DNA from: Engelhardtia mirabilis
GTDB taxonomy: Bacteria; Planctomycetota; UBA1135; GCA-002686595
Assembly (NCBI RefSeq): GCF_007748095.1
Contig: NZ_CP036287.1
Location: forward strand, 5,642,001-5,706,000
Reading direction: 5' to 3'
DNA length: 64,000 nt
In this document: positions 28,896-38,338 of the stretch, piece after piece
How the letters are laid out: the number at the start of each line of letters is the position of its first letter
Position numbering within the stretch: the first letter of the stretch is position 1
Program-made: the position numbers and the translations under genes
Notes under the pieces: model-generated
Told to the model about the DNA's origin: nothing
Seen by the model: only the letters and a program-made list of their open reading frames with translations
Database searches by the model: none

Positions 28896-30669
28896 CCATC
28901 GTCGCTTCACGTACGTGCAGGACCCGGTAGTTAGCGACCAGCTCCTGCGCCAGCTTCTCACCGGATAGCCCCCACTCGAAACCAACACTCTGCATGGCTC
29001 GAATGAGATGCACCGGGAGCTGTCCCGAAACGAGTTGTGCCCGCACGTGGTAGGGGCCGGCACCCTGAAGCATCTCGGCCGGCACCGAGTAACGCGCTAC
29101 GCGATAGCCGCCGATCTCGATATTCCGCTTCTGAATGCGGACACCGGGGACGCCACCCATGAGCATCGACGGCGTGGGCGACGGACGCACGAAAACGAGC
29201 GGGTCGAAGGAGTAGTTCGCGGGCACGATCTGCTCGCGCTCACTCCCGTGCAGGTTTCGAACGACGAAGGGCGACCTGAGGTTGAACAACTGCTCATCGC
29301 GCTCCATGTGTCCCGCCTGCACCCAGGCGGAGTGCCGATCGCGCAGGTCCCCGTCGGGGTCCAAATCGCCTGATCGAAAGACCACTTCCCCATCGGCATT
29401 GGTAACGACGATCTGGAGGAAGACCAGGCGCTCCGCAATGAGGCCCGTCGGCGCGCTGTGACCATCGCTCGCGTTCTCTACACGGAGTTCGAAGGCCAGA
29501 CCATCACCCGCCCCCAGATCGCGGATCTCGCCGAGCCGGTAGCCGTTGCGCAAAAGCGTCGTGCCCCGCTCATAGGCCTCTCGGCGAAGCCCGAGTTGAG
29601 TCTCGAGAACTTCGCGCGCGTCGTAGCGCTCGTCGGCCGATGCCCAGCGCTCGGGGAACTCGCTGTCGTCGGGCCAAGCATCTTCGAACTCGTCTGTCCC
29701 CCAGCCCGCGGCATAGTCGAACTGAAGCCACTCCTGCGGGCTCGCCAGGGCCGCTGCCTCGGGATTGTGGGGGAAGATCCCCGGATGCACGAGCGGAGCG
29801 TCGGGACCGGCAAACATGTGATTGGTCCGGCGCGCCGGCGCCGTCGGCTGATCGCCGATGATCGCTGCTGGCTGATCCTCATAGCGGGAGGGAACGCCGG
29901 GAATGGGCCCCATGTGGCAATCCTGGCAACTCTCTCCTCGCTCGGCCGCCGGCGACTGCTTGTACTCGCTGAAGGCATCCTCGAGTCGGAAGCCGTCGAC
30001 CAGGCGGACGTCGTGGCAACGGCCGCAAAAGGCGGAGCGCTGGATCTGTGGCATCTGACGCGCCTCAGCGTGGATTCTCCTTCCCGGTGAGTCCGAATCG
30101 GTCACGACCCGTCGATAGGTAGCCGGGTCTCCTAGCACTCGACGTAGTTCATCGTCGGCTCGAGGTCCGTAGATCGGCTCGAAGATGTCGCCGGACTCGA
30201 GCGCGAAGCGCCCCGAGTTCTTGCCGTAGGACGTCGATACCCGGTGACAGACCACACAGGTGATGCCCTCGACCGCGACCTCAGAACGCGCGGCGTTGCT
30301 GGCCGCAATCGGCTCCCCCAAGGTCATCCCTACCTGCGTATGACAACGGACGCAGAAGTCGCCCAGGGTCCCGTTGGTCGCATTGACCAGCAATGCCTGA
30401 TAGGCGTTGTAAGTGGGACTGATCTGCGCGTAGGCGTGCGGCGACGCCGACCACTCGCGGTAGTGGCGCTCGTGACAGGTCGCGCATTGCCGAGCGGACG
30501 GGAATGGATCTCGCTCCAGGAGCTCGGCATGGGAGCGCTCCGCCAGATCAGACCCCGCCTCCGCGGCAGGGGCGGTCTGGACTGGACCGCGCGGAACGAC
30601 CAGGCACGACGCCAGGGTGAGGACGAGGGCGAGTAGCACCCTGGGATGCGGCTGGGTTCGCGAATCCAT
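28885..30669 (-). CDS. Pentahaem cytochrome c, probable lipoprotein
   Basis: 594 residues. The signal peptide contains a lipobox-like LTLASC (Cys22). Five CxxCH haem sites lie at about residues 62, 106, 138, 215 and 248; the first four resemble the cytochrome c554-type arrangement (ATCHERHYREW). The last 340 residues have no haem site and look beta-rich (FELRVENASDGHSAPTGLIAERLVFLQIVV), perhaps a carbohydrate-binding or docking domain. It lies 25 bases after the decahaem gene and overlaps the barrel gene. An extracytoplasmic electron carrier or terminal reductase role is inferred; its partner substrate is unknown. Confidence 0.88.
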   Translation of the reverse strand: MDSRTQPHPRVLLALVLTLASCLVVPRGPVQTAPAAEAGSDLAERSHAELLERDPFPSARQCATCHERHYREWSASPHAYAQISPTYNAYQALLVNATNGTLGDFCVRCHTQVGMTLGEPIAASNAARSEVAVEGITCVVCHRVSTSYGKNSGRFALESGDIFEPIYGPRADDELRRVLGDPATYRRVVTDSDSPGRRIHAEARQMPQIQRSAFCGRCHDVRLVDGFRLEDAFSEYKQSPAAERGESCQDCHMGPIPGVPSRYEDQPAAIIGDQPTAPARRTNHMFAGPDAPLVHPGIFPHNPEAAALASPQEWLQFDYAAGWGTDEFEDAWPDDSEFPERWASADERYDAREVLETQLGLRREAYERGTTLLRNGYRLGEIRDLGAGDGLAFELRVENASDGHSAPTGLIAERLVFLQIVVTNADGEVVFRSGDLDPDGDLRDRHSAWVQAGHMERDEQLFNLRSPFVVRNLHGSEREQIVPANYSFDPLVFVRPSPTPSMLMGGVPGVRIQKRNIEIGGYRVARYSVPAEMLQGAGPYHVRAQLVSGQLPVHLIRAMQSVGFEWGLSGEKLAQELVANYRVLHVREATMDGR

Positions 30670-30694
30670 CTGGTCCGGTAGAGGTTGTCACGCG

Positions 30695-32434
30695 CTATCG
30701 CGGCGATTCGTCCAACGCCGCGTCTTGCCGCTCGATCAGCAGTGGCGACGGCCGCGAGACGGCCGGGCTCGGGTGAACGTGGTAGTCGTGGCAGGTCAGG
30801 CAACGATCCGATGCACCGCCGCTCGAGTGACACGACGCGCAGGCTTCACGGGTCAGCGGTGCGAAGCTCGACGCGCTGGCAACTCCCGGCCCTTGGCTCC
30901 CGATGCCCGCCGGTTGATGGCAGACGTGGCAGCCCGTTTCATCCAGGAGCGGGAAGTGGGTGGCGTGCGAGAAATGAGTCAATCCCGGCGTCGCCTCGAG
31001 CCGCGTCCAACGCAGGGCCCAACCACCGGACGGCTCCTGAACTCGAGCGTGGCAGCGCGCGCACTGCCCGGGCGCCTTGGGATCGCGAAGCAGCGTGGCA
31101 AGCTCGCCCAGGCCATCAGACCGCCCCTCGCCCTGGGCTTCGCCAACCAGGTCCGACCAGGCACGTATGAACGGATCAGCGTGCCCGACCGGCCGATAGC
31201 GCAGGGTGAAGTCCAGATCCTGTCGATACCAACCGCCTCCCTCGACCCAGCCCTCGCGGCCGACGTCGCCGTCGACCGTGGCCGCGCTGACCGCGACGGA
31301 GGACTCGCTCGGGAGCCACGCGTCGAGGGCCCCCCGCAGGACCTCCGCCGGCAACCCGCCGGCCAAGGCCGAGGCTTCGTCATCGGTGAGCTCCCGATCG
31401 ACCAGGCGCGACGCAGCACGCACGAGTGAGCGCTGGCCCTGCTCCGACAGATCTCTGTAGTAGCTCCGTATGCCTGCAGCCCACTGGCCCACCGCCTCGA
31501 GCTGCGACTCCGTCGCTCCATAGAGGTCGAGTAGATCGACGTCGGCCGGCGGCGACAGTTCCGGCGCCAACGCGGTCAGGAAGGACGTCATGGCGGTCTC
31601 GACTTCCGCTGAATCCGCCGCCCAACGGCCGACATCTAGCCCCTCATCCTCGAGAGTGACGAGGTCGAGTGCGGGCAGCGAGAACAGACTCAGGCCCGAG
31701 CCTTCGACCTGCGCCGCGCCCCGCAGCTCGTCGTCGTGGCAGGCGGCACAGGCGACCGAGTAGGAGATCACGCCTATGTGTCCCCCACGGGCGTCGGGCT
31801 CGTGGCAGTCCGTGCAAGACGCGGGCGCCGCCTCCGCCGCCGCGCCGGCGAAGTGTTCGACGAAGTGAGAGCGGTGGTCGAACAGGATCGCCCGGTGGCT
31901 CGGGTCGGGCAGCTCGCCGAACTCAGGGTGACCCTGCCCGAAACCCCGGAATTCGTCCGTGTGACAGGTCTGGCACTGGCTGTTGCCCAACTCGGTCAGC
32001 GAGCGACTCCGCCCCTGATGCTCTCGGTGGCAACTCGCGCAGGCCAGCGAGCCGCCGGCATCGAACGGAACCGAGAATGGCCCGCGAGCCGCGCCGGTCG
32101 ACGGGTCCAGCTGCACAGCTCCGCCATGGGCCGCGAGTGGCCTGTCGCCGAGATTCGAATGGCAGAGCAGGCACTTGGCGCTCTGCTCCGTCCGCAGGTC
32201 GTCGGAGACCACCCCGTGCAGGGGGCCCGCCACGGCAACCGGCGAGGCAGCGTGGCAAACCCCGCAATCCTCGCCCAGGGCGGCGTGATTCGAGCTCAGT
32301 GGCCCCGGGAGGACCAGCACCTTCCCTGGTGGGCTGCCCATGATCCCCAGCACGACCACCGCAGTAGCGACCGACGCTCCGACCGCCAGGAGACGCGCGC
32401 GGGCAGGCTCCATCAAGAGCTCGCGCCCGCTCAA
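30695..32434 (-). CDS. Decahaem cytochrome c
   Basis: 579 residues from a TTG start that overlaps the upstream stop (TTGA) and has a strong GGGAGGGAG ribosome binding site; the first ATG lies 7 codons later and is the alternative. An N-terminal hydrophobic segment (about 14-33) exports or anchors it. Ten CxxCH motifs fall in two groups: six at about 57, 88, 132, 154, 207 and 229, and four at about 458, 502, 532 and 545. A helical, haem-free domain of about 220 residues lies between them. The layout suggests two haem wires joined by a docking domain. Extracytoplasmic electron transfer is certain by motif; partners are inferred. Confidence 0.92.
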   Translation of the reverse strand: MSGRELLMEPARARLLAVGASVATAVVVLGIMGSPPGKVLVLPGPLSSNHAALGEDCGVCHAASPVAVAGPLHGVVSDDLRTEQSAKCLLCHSNLGDRPLAAHGGAVQLDPSTGAARGPFSVPFDAGGSLACASCHREHQGRSRSLTELGNSQCQTCHTDEFRGFGQGHPEFGELPDPSHRAILFDHRSHFVEHFAGAAAEAAPASCTDCHEPDARGGHIGVISYSVACAACHDDELRGAAQVEGSGLSLFSLPALDLVTLEDEGLDVGRWAADSAEVETAMTSFLTALAPELSPPADVDLLDLYGATESQLEAVGQWAAGIRSYYRDLSEQGQRSLVRAASRLVDRELTDDEASALAGGLPAEVLRGALDAWLPSESSVAVSAATVDGDVGREGWVEGGGWYRQDLDFTLRYRPVGHADPFIRAWSDLVGEAQGEGRSDGLGELATLLRDPKAPGQCARCHARVQEPSGGWALRWTRLEATPGLTHFSHATHFPLLDETGCHVCHQPAGIGSQGPGVASASSFAPLTREACASCHSSGGASDRCLTCHDYHVHPSPAVSRPSPLLIERQDAALDESPR

Positions 32435-32991
32435 CTCTCCCTCCCGAGGACCACGTAGGCGAGAAGTCCGTGAGCGCTCAGCACGACGCCGTGGACCACC
32501 CCCAGGGCCAGGAGCCCGAAGGACAGGCCCAAGTGCCCGATGTGCCAGCGTCGCAGGCTCTCACGGCTCCCGCCGTCACGAACCCCGAGGGTCAGGGTCC
32601 AACCGACAATCAGGCTGAGTACGAGTGCTGCGACGCCTGCGGCCAATGCCATACCGAGCGGCCCGCTCGGCGCTCGGCTGTCCATGTGGACCAGCAACAA
32701 CGCCAGGCCGAAGACCGTCCATACGGCCTGTGTGCCGAAGCGCTGGCGGAGCGCGTCCTCGTCGGGGTTGCGTGCAGTCCAGCCCAGCGCCAGCAGGCCG
32801 AAGCACAGCACGGCGAGCCAGCCTGTCGGGAAGGCCAAGGACTGCAGCGCCGACTCGGCGTAGCGCGCGCTCCCCACGAGCGTCAGCGTGAGCAGCGATC
32901 CCGCCACGAGCGGGCCCCATGCGCGCACTGACGGTCGTCCGGTCCCAGCCGCCGCAGGCTCGGCCGGTGATGTCGAAGCCCCGACTCTCAC
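32431..32991 (-). CDS. Four-helix membrane protein of cytochrome operon, possibly cytochrome b-like
   Basis: 186 residues, GTG start overlapping the tetrahaem stop (GTGA). Four hydrophobic helices are visible after a disordered first 20 residues. His residues sit in or near membrane helices (LLVHMDS; WHIGHLGLSFGLLALGVVHGVVLSAHG), which could bind haem b as in small quinol-oxidising cytochromes. Its place between two multihaem genes suggests the inner-membrane link that passes quinol electrons to the periplasmic haems. No family signature is clear, so haem binding is inference. Confidence 0.75.
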   Translation of the reverse strand: MRVGASTSPAEPAAAGTGRPSVRAWGPLVAGSLLTLTLVGSARYAESALQSLAFPTGWLAVLCFGLLALGWTARNPDEDALRQRFGTQAVWTVFGLALLLVHMDSRAPSGPLGMALAAGVAALVLSLIVGWTLTLGVRDGGSRESLRRWHIGHLGLSFGLLALGVVHGVVLSAHGLLAYVVLGRES

Positions 32992-34025
32992 GAGTCCGAA
33001 GCAATCGGAAGCAACGGATCGATCGCAGCCAGGCCGGTGCCGTCCTGCCCATGCTCGAACTCGAGCGCTGCCTTCCGCACGACATCAGCGGCGTGGAGGA
33101 GTGCAGGCGCGACCGCATCAGGTCCGAGATCAGAGGCCTCGAGCATCGCCGCCACGGTCGGCAACTCACTGCGCTCGGCGACAGCCGCGAGCACACCGCG
33201 CGCCGCCTCGACTGCAGCCTTCAGGGAGTCTGCACACTCGCCTTGACCGGGATCGCGAGCCAATCCGCGCAAGGCCATCTCGAGCCTCACGGCCTGACCC
33301 GCTACAAACATGACCCGACGCTGTTCGGTCGAAGCGGGGGCATTCACCCCCGCCCCTCGCACGAAGTTGTGTCGTACGGAGCCCTGACTGCCCGCCAAGA
33401 ACTCCAACCCGTCCTCAATAGGATGACCGGCAGCGACGAGCTCGGAATCCGAGATCAAGTGGCAGGCGTAGCAGCGTGTTGCGAGTGACACGAACTCGGT
33501 CGGGCGGTGCATCCCGGCCTCGTCGCACAGCCGCATGCGGTCCGCGCGATGCTCAGGGGTCTCGGACTCGGCGGTGGAGTCGGTGCCACCGAAGTCATTG
33601 TGGAGTTCCACCCAACCCGCCGCGCCGCCGTGACAGGACTCGCACGAGACCTCGGAGACCGCCTTGAATCGGCCATCCTCCTGGGCCTGCAGGGTGAAGT
33701 GGCACGACGCGCAACGCTCGTCGCTCTTGATTCGTCGCACGCCCAAAGCACTCGCAATGGCCTTCGCCTCGTCGCTTCGGGTCAACACCTTGCCGCCCGA
33801 GACATGGGCGCTTCCGAGCCAGACGGCGGTCTCGGGCTCGTGGCACTCGGCGCACTCACCCGGTCCTACGACTTGGGTTCCATCGAAATGCGCGACGTCG
33901 GGCTCGACCCGAGACGCAACACCCCCGAAGGCGTCCTGCGGAGACGAGAACGCGAGAATCGCTGCCAGCGCACCGACTGCGCTGGCAAGGAAGACGCTAC
34001 TGGGGATTCGGCAGGTTCGTGACAT
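32988..34025 (-). CDS. Tetrahaem cytochrome c (c554-like)
   Basis: 345 residues from an ATG followed by a hydrophobic export segment (about 9-28); 34 upstream in-frame codons are not convincing. Four CxxCH sites at about 58, 105, 128 and 185, with CAECHEPETAVWLGSAH typical of the cytochrome c554 family. The C-terminal 140 residues are helical and haem-free. It is the first gene of the operon tetrahaem - membrane protein - decahaem - pentahaem - barrel, all overlapping or within 25 bases. A periplasmic electron shuttle or entry point is inferred. Confidence 0.9.
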   Translation of the reverse strand: MSRTCRIPSSVFLASAVGALAAILAFSSPQDAFGGVASRVEPDVAHFDGTQVVGPGECAECHEPETAVWLGSAHVSGGKVLTRSDEAKAIASALGVRRIKSDERCASCHFTLQAQEDGRFKAVSEVSCESCHGGAAGWVELHNDFGGTDSTAESETPEHRADRMRLCDEAGMHRPTEFVSLATRCYACHLISDSELVAAGHPIEDGLEFLAGSQGSVRHNFVRGAGVNAPASTEQRRVMFVAGQAVRLEMALRGLARDPGQGECADSLKAAVEAARGVLAAVAERSELPTVAAMLEASDLGPDAVAPALLHAADVVRKAALEFEHGQDGTGLAAIDPLLPIASDS

Positions 34026-34348
34026 GACAGGACGTGAGGCCGACGCCCAACTTCGATCGGGGAGTACGAGGGTGTCCTCGACCCTTCTAACGCTGGATTG
34101 GAGATGGCATGCCTGGATTCCGGACATTCGCCCAGGCGTTCACCCCGCCCTCATCTTTGGCGTCATCCCGACGTCACAAACCCGTAGCCGAAGGTGAACC
34201 GGAGATGATCGCTGCAAACTCGACGGAGCTTTCGTTGATCGTCCGCCGTCGACACGACTGTCTCAAAGATCCACATCGTGGGTTGGAAGTCGCGTCACCA
34301 CCGAGGGTACGAACGAGGGCGTCCCCCGCCTTGGCGTAGGCGCTGCTC
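34026..34348. other. Intergenic stretch upstream of the cytochrome operon
   Basis: About 320 bases between the LemA-type gene's stop and the tetrahaem start. It must carry the promoter of the cytochrome operon. No confident promoter box, repeat or gene was identified. Confidence 0.4.
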
Positions 34349-35731
34349 TCAGTTGTCTCCCAGATCGACGTCGACAGGTCTACGCTCGAAGCCTTCGACA
34401 GCCAGGAGAGGGAACGACCGCAGCCCGAGCAACTTCGCCATGAAGGTGTCGGGGACCTGTTCCAAGCGATCGTCGTAGCTGGCGCCGATGGCGTTCACGT
34501 AGCTGCGCGCGCGCGCGATGCGGTCTTCGGTGCCGACCAGGCGACGGTGCAGGTCACTGAAGGCTTGCGCGGCTTTCAGCTCCGGATAGCGCTCGCCCAC
34601 GATCTGCAACCGCGGCGCCAGGGCCCGGGGGTCGGTGCCGGCCTCGCCCTCGACCGTCGCCGCGGCCTGGGCGCGCATGGCCGCGAGCTCCGTCTGGACC
34701 TCGCGCTCGTGCCCGGCGCTGGCCTCGACCACGGCCACCAGTCGCGGGATCAGGTCCGCTCGCCGCTGCAGTTCGACCTCGACCAGGGAACGCGCCTGGC
34801 GCACCCGCTCGCGCAGATCGATCAGCCCGTTGCGAATGGCCCAGGCCCAGGAGGCGCCGAGCCAGAACAGGCCGCTGAGGGCTCCCGCGACGATCGGGAT
34901 GGTGAGTGGCGCGCTCGAGCGGTGCTGAGCGTCCTGGCCCATGAACGCCATTCCCAGCGCGACGCCGCTCACCCCGCCCAACAGGAAGACGAGCAGGCCG
35001 ATGCCGAACACGCTCCAGCCCAGGCGGCCGCGGACCTGCTCCTCGCCGCCGGTCGCGATGCGGAACAGGCCCACCTCCCCGCCAGCGGCGATCTCCGGTG
35101 CGACTGCGTCCTCGCGCAGACGCGACTGGCCGATGACGTACACCTCGTGGTGCAAGGGCAGGGCTTGCTCGCGGAAGGTCCGACGTCCGATCGAGCCGCT
35201 GACCGAGGCCGGCGGCGCCTTGCCGTGGTAGAGCGGGTCGTCGAGCCCGACCGTCTCGGCGAAGGTCGTCTCGACATGGACCGTGGCCTGCTCGGGGTCC
35301 ACCTGGACGAGCCCCGACTCGTCCTGCAGCCAAAAGGGCGCGCTCTCGCCGCCTTGTGCCACCGTGTCCGTGCCGGAATAGGACTCGACCCGCGTGGTCG
35401 TGCGGCCCTTCGAATCGGTCGAGGTCACGACCCGCGTGCGGACCCAGTGCTCGGCGACGTTCCACTCGTGGAAGACGACCGGGAGGCCGCTGAGGTGGCC
35501 GTTGAACGGCCGCTCCGATTCGGCCGTGCCGTGTACCTCGACCATGCCGATGAACACGCCGGCCGCCGGAAGAGTCGGCAGGTCGTCCACCAGCCGCCGC
35601 CGGCCCAAGGCGCGCGCCAGCCAGGCCGCCGCGGCGAGGGCGAGCAGGCCAGCCAGGGCCGCGGTCGCAACCAGGACCGGCAGCGACGGCGTGGAATAGA
35701 GGATCGTCACCGGCCCCACGCTACCCCCCAT
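34349..35731 (-). CDS. GIDE-domain/LemA-domain fusion membrane protein
   Basis: 460 residues from the ATG at MGGSVGPV; GTG starts at 35752 and 35710 are also possible and no strong ribosome binding site decides. An N-terminal membrane segment (about 8-32) is followed by a GIDE-type domain (VVFHEWNVAEHWVRTRV, PFWLQDESGLVQVDPEQA), a second membrane segment (about 215-240) and possibly a third. The C-terminal 170 residues are LemA-like helices (LIDLRERVRQARSLVEVELQRRADLIPRLV). GIDE domains occur in membrane E3 ligases and in bacterial proteins of unknown role; LemA proteins are membrane proteins of uncertain function. No ubiquitin system is implied. Confidence 0.85.
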   Translation of the reverse strand: MGGSVGPVTILYSTPSLPVLVATAALAGLLALAAAAWLARALGRRRLVDDLPTLPAAGVFIGMVEVHGTAESERPFNGHLSGLPVVFHEWNVAEHWVRTRVVTSTDSKGRTTTRVESYSGTDTVAQGGESAPFWLQDESGLVQVDPEQATVHVETTFAETVGLDDPLYHGKAPPASVSGSIGRRTFREQALPLHHEVYVIGQSRLREDAVAPEIAAGGEVGLFRIATGGEEQVRGRLGWSVFGIGLLVFLLGGVSGVALGMAFMGQDAQHRSSAPLTIPIVAGALSGLFWLGASWAWAIRNGLIDLRERVRQARSLVEVELQRRADLIPRLVAVVEASAGHEREVQTELAAMRAQAAATVEGEAGTDPRALAPRLQIVGERYPELKAAQAFSDLHRRLVGTEDRIARARSYVNAIGASYDDRLEQVPDTFMAKLLGLRSFPLLAVEGFERRPVDVDLGDN

Positions 35732-35767
35732 CGGTCCCGGTGCAAGTCGCACCCCTGCCCGCGACGG

Positions 35768-38074
35768 TCAGTTCGGCACGCGACGGACCAGACGCCCCAG
35801 CGCCTGGGCCAGGTCGGCCCTGCGGAAGGGCTTCGCGACGAACTCTTGCAGGGCGTCGATCGGCTCGAAGTCCCGGTCCAGGCGGCCGCTCATCAGCAGG
35901 ATCGGCAACTGGGGCGCGCGGTCGCGCAACTTGCGAATGACCTCGTCGCCGTTCATGCGCGGCATGTTGACGTCGACCACCGCGGCGGTAATGCGAGCTG
36001 CTTCGCGCTCGAAGGTCTCGAGCCCATGCACTCCGTCGATCGCCGTGACCACATCGCAACCGAAGTCACGCAGGATCGCCGACACGACCCGACGCACCAC
36101 CTGCTCGTCGTCGATCACGAGCACCGTGCCACTGAGGTTCGGGATGCCCGCGGGCTCGACCGCGCGGGCGCGTTCGAGCGCCTCGCCCGCCGGCGGGAAG
36201 CCGAAACTGAAGACCGCACCCTGGCCCGCGCGATTGCCCACGTGCAGGAAGCCGCCGAAGCTCCTCACGGCGCCGCGCACCGCCGCCAGGCCCAGTCCGT
36301 GGCCGCGGTCCTTGGTCGTGAAGAAGGGCTCGAAGATGCGCTGCAGGACGGCCGGCTCGATGCCGGGCCCGTCGTCATCGACCACGAGGGCGACGTAGGG
36401 CGGCGCCGGATCGCCCTCCACCAGGCCCTCCAGGGTAAGCCCCGCGTCATAGTCCGGCACGAACCGGGTCCGCAGCCGCACGGTCCCGGCGCGATCGCCG
36501 ATCGCCTGGGCAGCGTTCAGGACGACGTTCATGGCGATCTGTCGGATCTGCGTCGGATCGGCCGCGATAGCGGGTAGGTCTGGCGCCAGGTCGAACTCGA
36601 TCCGCACGTCCTTCGAGACTAGGGCCGCGAGCAGCTGCGAGGTCTCGCCGATGCACTCCGACAGATCGATCGACTCCAGGTCGAAGCGCCCCCGACCGGA
36701 GAAGGCCAGGAGCTGCCGCGTCAACTCCGCCGCGCGCTGGCCCCCGTGCTCGATCATCTCGACCAGACCGATGGACGGGTGGTCGGACGGTAGCTCGGCG
36801 CGCAACAGGTCCGCGGTCGTGAGCACGCCGACCAGGATGTTGTTGAAGTCGTGGGCGACGCCGCCGGCGAGGACGGAGAGGCTCTCGAGTCGCGCGATGG
36901 ACTCCAACTCCCGTTGCACCTCAACCTGCTCGCGCACCTGACGCACCTGCTCGGTGACGTCGAGCACCCCGAACACCAAGCGCTCCACCTGCCCCTCGGA
37001 GTTGATCACCGGCGCGCCATTGATCGACAGGATGCGGCGACTCCCGTCGGCCCACTCGATTCCGTGGCGCACGTCCACGACAGGACGCCGGGTGGCCATC
37101 ACGATCGCGAAGGGCAGGCGTTCGTCGGCGATGGAACCGCCGTCGACATCGGTCGAGCGCCAATGGGGGTCGTTGTAGGCGCGCCCGACGATCGAGCTGA
37201 CCTCGAGTCCCAAGATCCCCTCCGCGGCGCGGTTGGCGAAGACGATCTGTCCAGAGGGTTCCAGCACGACGATCCCCGCCACACTGGTGTTCATGACCTC
37301 GCTGAGCAGAGCGTGCTCGCGCTCGAGGGCGGCGCGCGCTTCGCGCTCCTGAGTCACGTCGTCGAAGCTGCAGATCACGTGGGAAACCTCGCCGCCCGTG
37401 TCCAGTACTGGCACGGCGTCGACGCTGAGCCAGATCCGCGGCAGCTCGCCCGGGCGATCGATTCCCATCACGACGTCGCGCACCGGTCGGCGATCGGCGA
37501 TGGCCCGGGGCACGGGATGGTCACTGCTCGGGAAGTCCCGACCGTCCGCATGGAACGCGCGCCAGGCGGGATCGTGGGAGTTCGCGCCGAGCAACTGGGC
37601 CTCGCTCAGGCCGAGCAACTCGAGGGCCGCCGGATTGGCCATCAAGACCTCGGCCCCAGGCCCCTGGATCACCACGCCCTGTGTCAGTCGCGAGAGCACG
37701 TCGTGCAGCACGTCCTTGGGATCGGCACTGCTCGAGCCGCGCAGGGGGTCGGCAACCCCCACAGCACGGCCCAAGAGCAGCAGCAAGCCGTCGCCAGCGT
37801 CGGAGACCTCGAGCGTGAACTCCCGCGGCGGACCCTCGAGCCGACAGCGAACACTGGCCACTCCGGTCCGGCGGGCCGTCTCGAGCCCCTCTGCGATGGC
37901 TCCGCGCAGGTCAACCCGCAGGACGTCGAGCAGCCGGACGCCAACACTGGGCGGATCGAGGAAGAAGCCCGCGGCCGGGCGGTCAGGGCCCGCGTGAACG
38001 AGGCGTCCACCAGCGTCGACGCCGAGGACGAGGTCGTGGTGCCTCTCCAGAGCAGTGAACAGCCCCCTCGTCAT
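35768..38074 (-). CDS. PAS-containing hybrid sensor histidine kinase
   Basis: 768 residues, cytosolic (no membrane segment). Three PAS-like regions at about 1-110, 123-240 and 255-375, a HisKA dimerisation helix with phospho-His408 (LAGGVAHDFNN), an HATPase domain with N box (NVVLNAAQAI, 516-525), G1 (DDDGPGI) and G2 (GHGLGL), and a C-terminal receiver with Asp701 (VDVNMPRMNG). It senses through the PAS domains and passes phosphate within the protein; a separate output regulator is not adjacent. The MITE and IS lie about 100 bases upstream of its start and may have altered its promoter. Confidence 0.93.
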   Translation of the reverse strand: MTRGLFTALERHHDLVLGVDAGGRLVHAGPDRPAAGFFLDPPSVGVRLLDVLRVDLRGAIAEGLETARRTGVASVRCRLEGPPREFTLEVSDAGDGLLLLLGRAVGVADPLRGSSSADPKDVLHDVLSRLTQGVVIQGPGAEVLMANPAALELLGLSEAQLLGANSHDPAWRAFHADGRDFPSSDHPVPRAIADRRPVRDVVMGIDRPGELPRIWLSVDAVPVLDTGGEVSHVICSFDDVTQEREARAALEREHALLSEVMNTSVAGIVVLEPSGQIVFANRAAEGILGLEVSSIVGRAYNDPHWRSTDVDGGSIADERLPFAIVMATRRPVVDVRHGIEWADGSRRILSINGAPVINSEGQVERLVFGVLDVTEQVRQVREQVEVQRELESIARLESLSVLAGGVAHDFNNILVGVLTTADLLRAELPSDHPSIGLVEMIEHGGQRAAELTRQLLAFSGRGRFDLESIDLSECIGETSQLLAALVSKDVRIEFDLAPDLPAIAADPTQIRQIAMNVVLNAAQAIGDRAGTVRLRTRFVPDYDAGLTLEGLVEGDPAPPYVALVVDDDGPGIEPAVLQRIFEPFFTTKDRGHGLGLAAVRGAVRSFGGFLHVGNRAGQGAVFSFGFPPAGEALERARAVEPAGIPNLSGTVLVIDDEQVVRRVVSAILRDFGCDVVTAIDGVHGLETFEREAARITAAVVDVNMPRMNGDEVIRKLRDRAPQLPILLMSGRLDRDFEPIDALQEFVAKPFRRADLAQALGRLVRRVPN

Positions 38075-38086
38075 GTCGGCACTCTA

Positions 38087-38098
38087 GTGTCCTGGATC
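38087..38098. repeat. Solo copy of the MITE end at a CTAG site
   Basis: GTGTCCTGGATC follows CTAG (38084-38087) exactly as at the left end of the adjacent MITE. It has no matching right end nearby and may be the residue of a second copy. Confidence 0.6.
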
Positions 38099-38175
38099 CG
38101 CGCCCAGCACGCCCAAACGGCGACCTACGGCCGCCTCTCGCTCGCTGACGGGACCTTGCAGAATGACCCGCCCTA

Positions 38176-38336
38176 GTGTCCTGGATCAGAAACTCGGCGT
38201 CACTGCCCGGAGGTCCGATCGATGCTGGCTAGGCGCGCCGACGACGCGTATCCGCTGCGATACTCGGAGGAGGCGCTGGCGACGCCAGCGGCGATCGGAG
38301 CCCGGGAAGTGACGCCGAATTTCTGATCCAGGACAC
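38176..38336. mobile_element. IS630/Tc1-type MITE (161 bp)
   Basis: The 35-base ends (38176-38210 and 38302-38336) are inverted repeats with 2 mismatches, starting GTGTCCTGGATCAG. Each is flanked by TA within CTAG (38174-38175 and 38337-38338), as expected for IS630-family transposition into CTAG. There is no coding capacity. The interior has further short inverted repeats. It would need a transposase in trans. The neighbouring IS has different end sequences, apart from the initial GTG. Confidence 0.8.
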
Positions 38337-38338
38337 TA

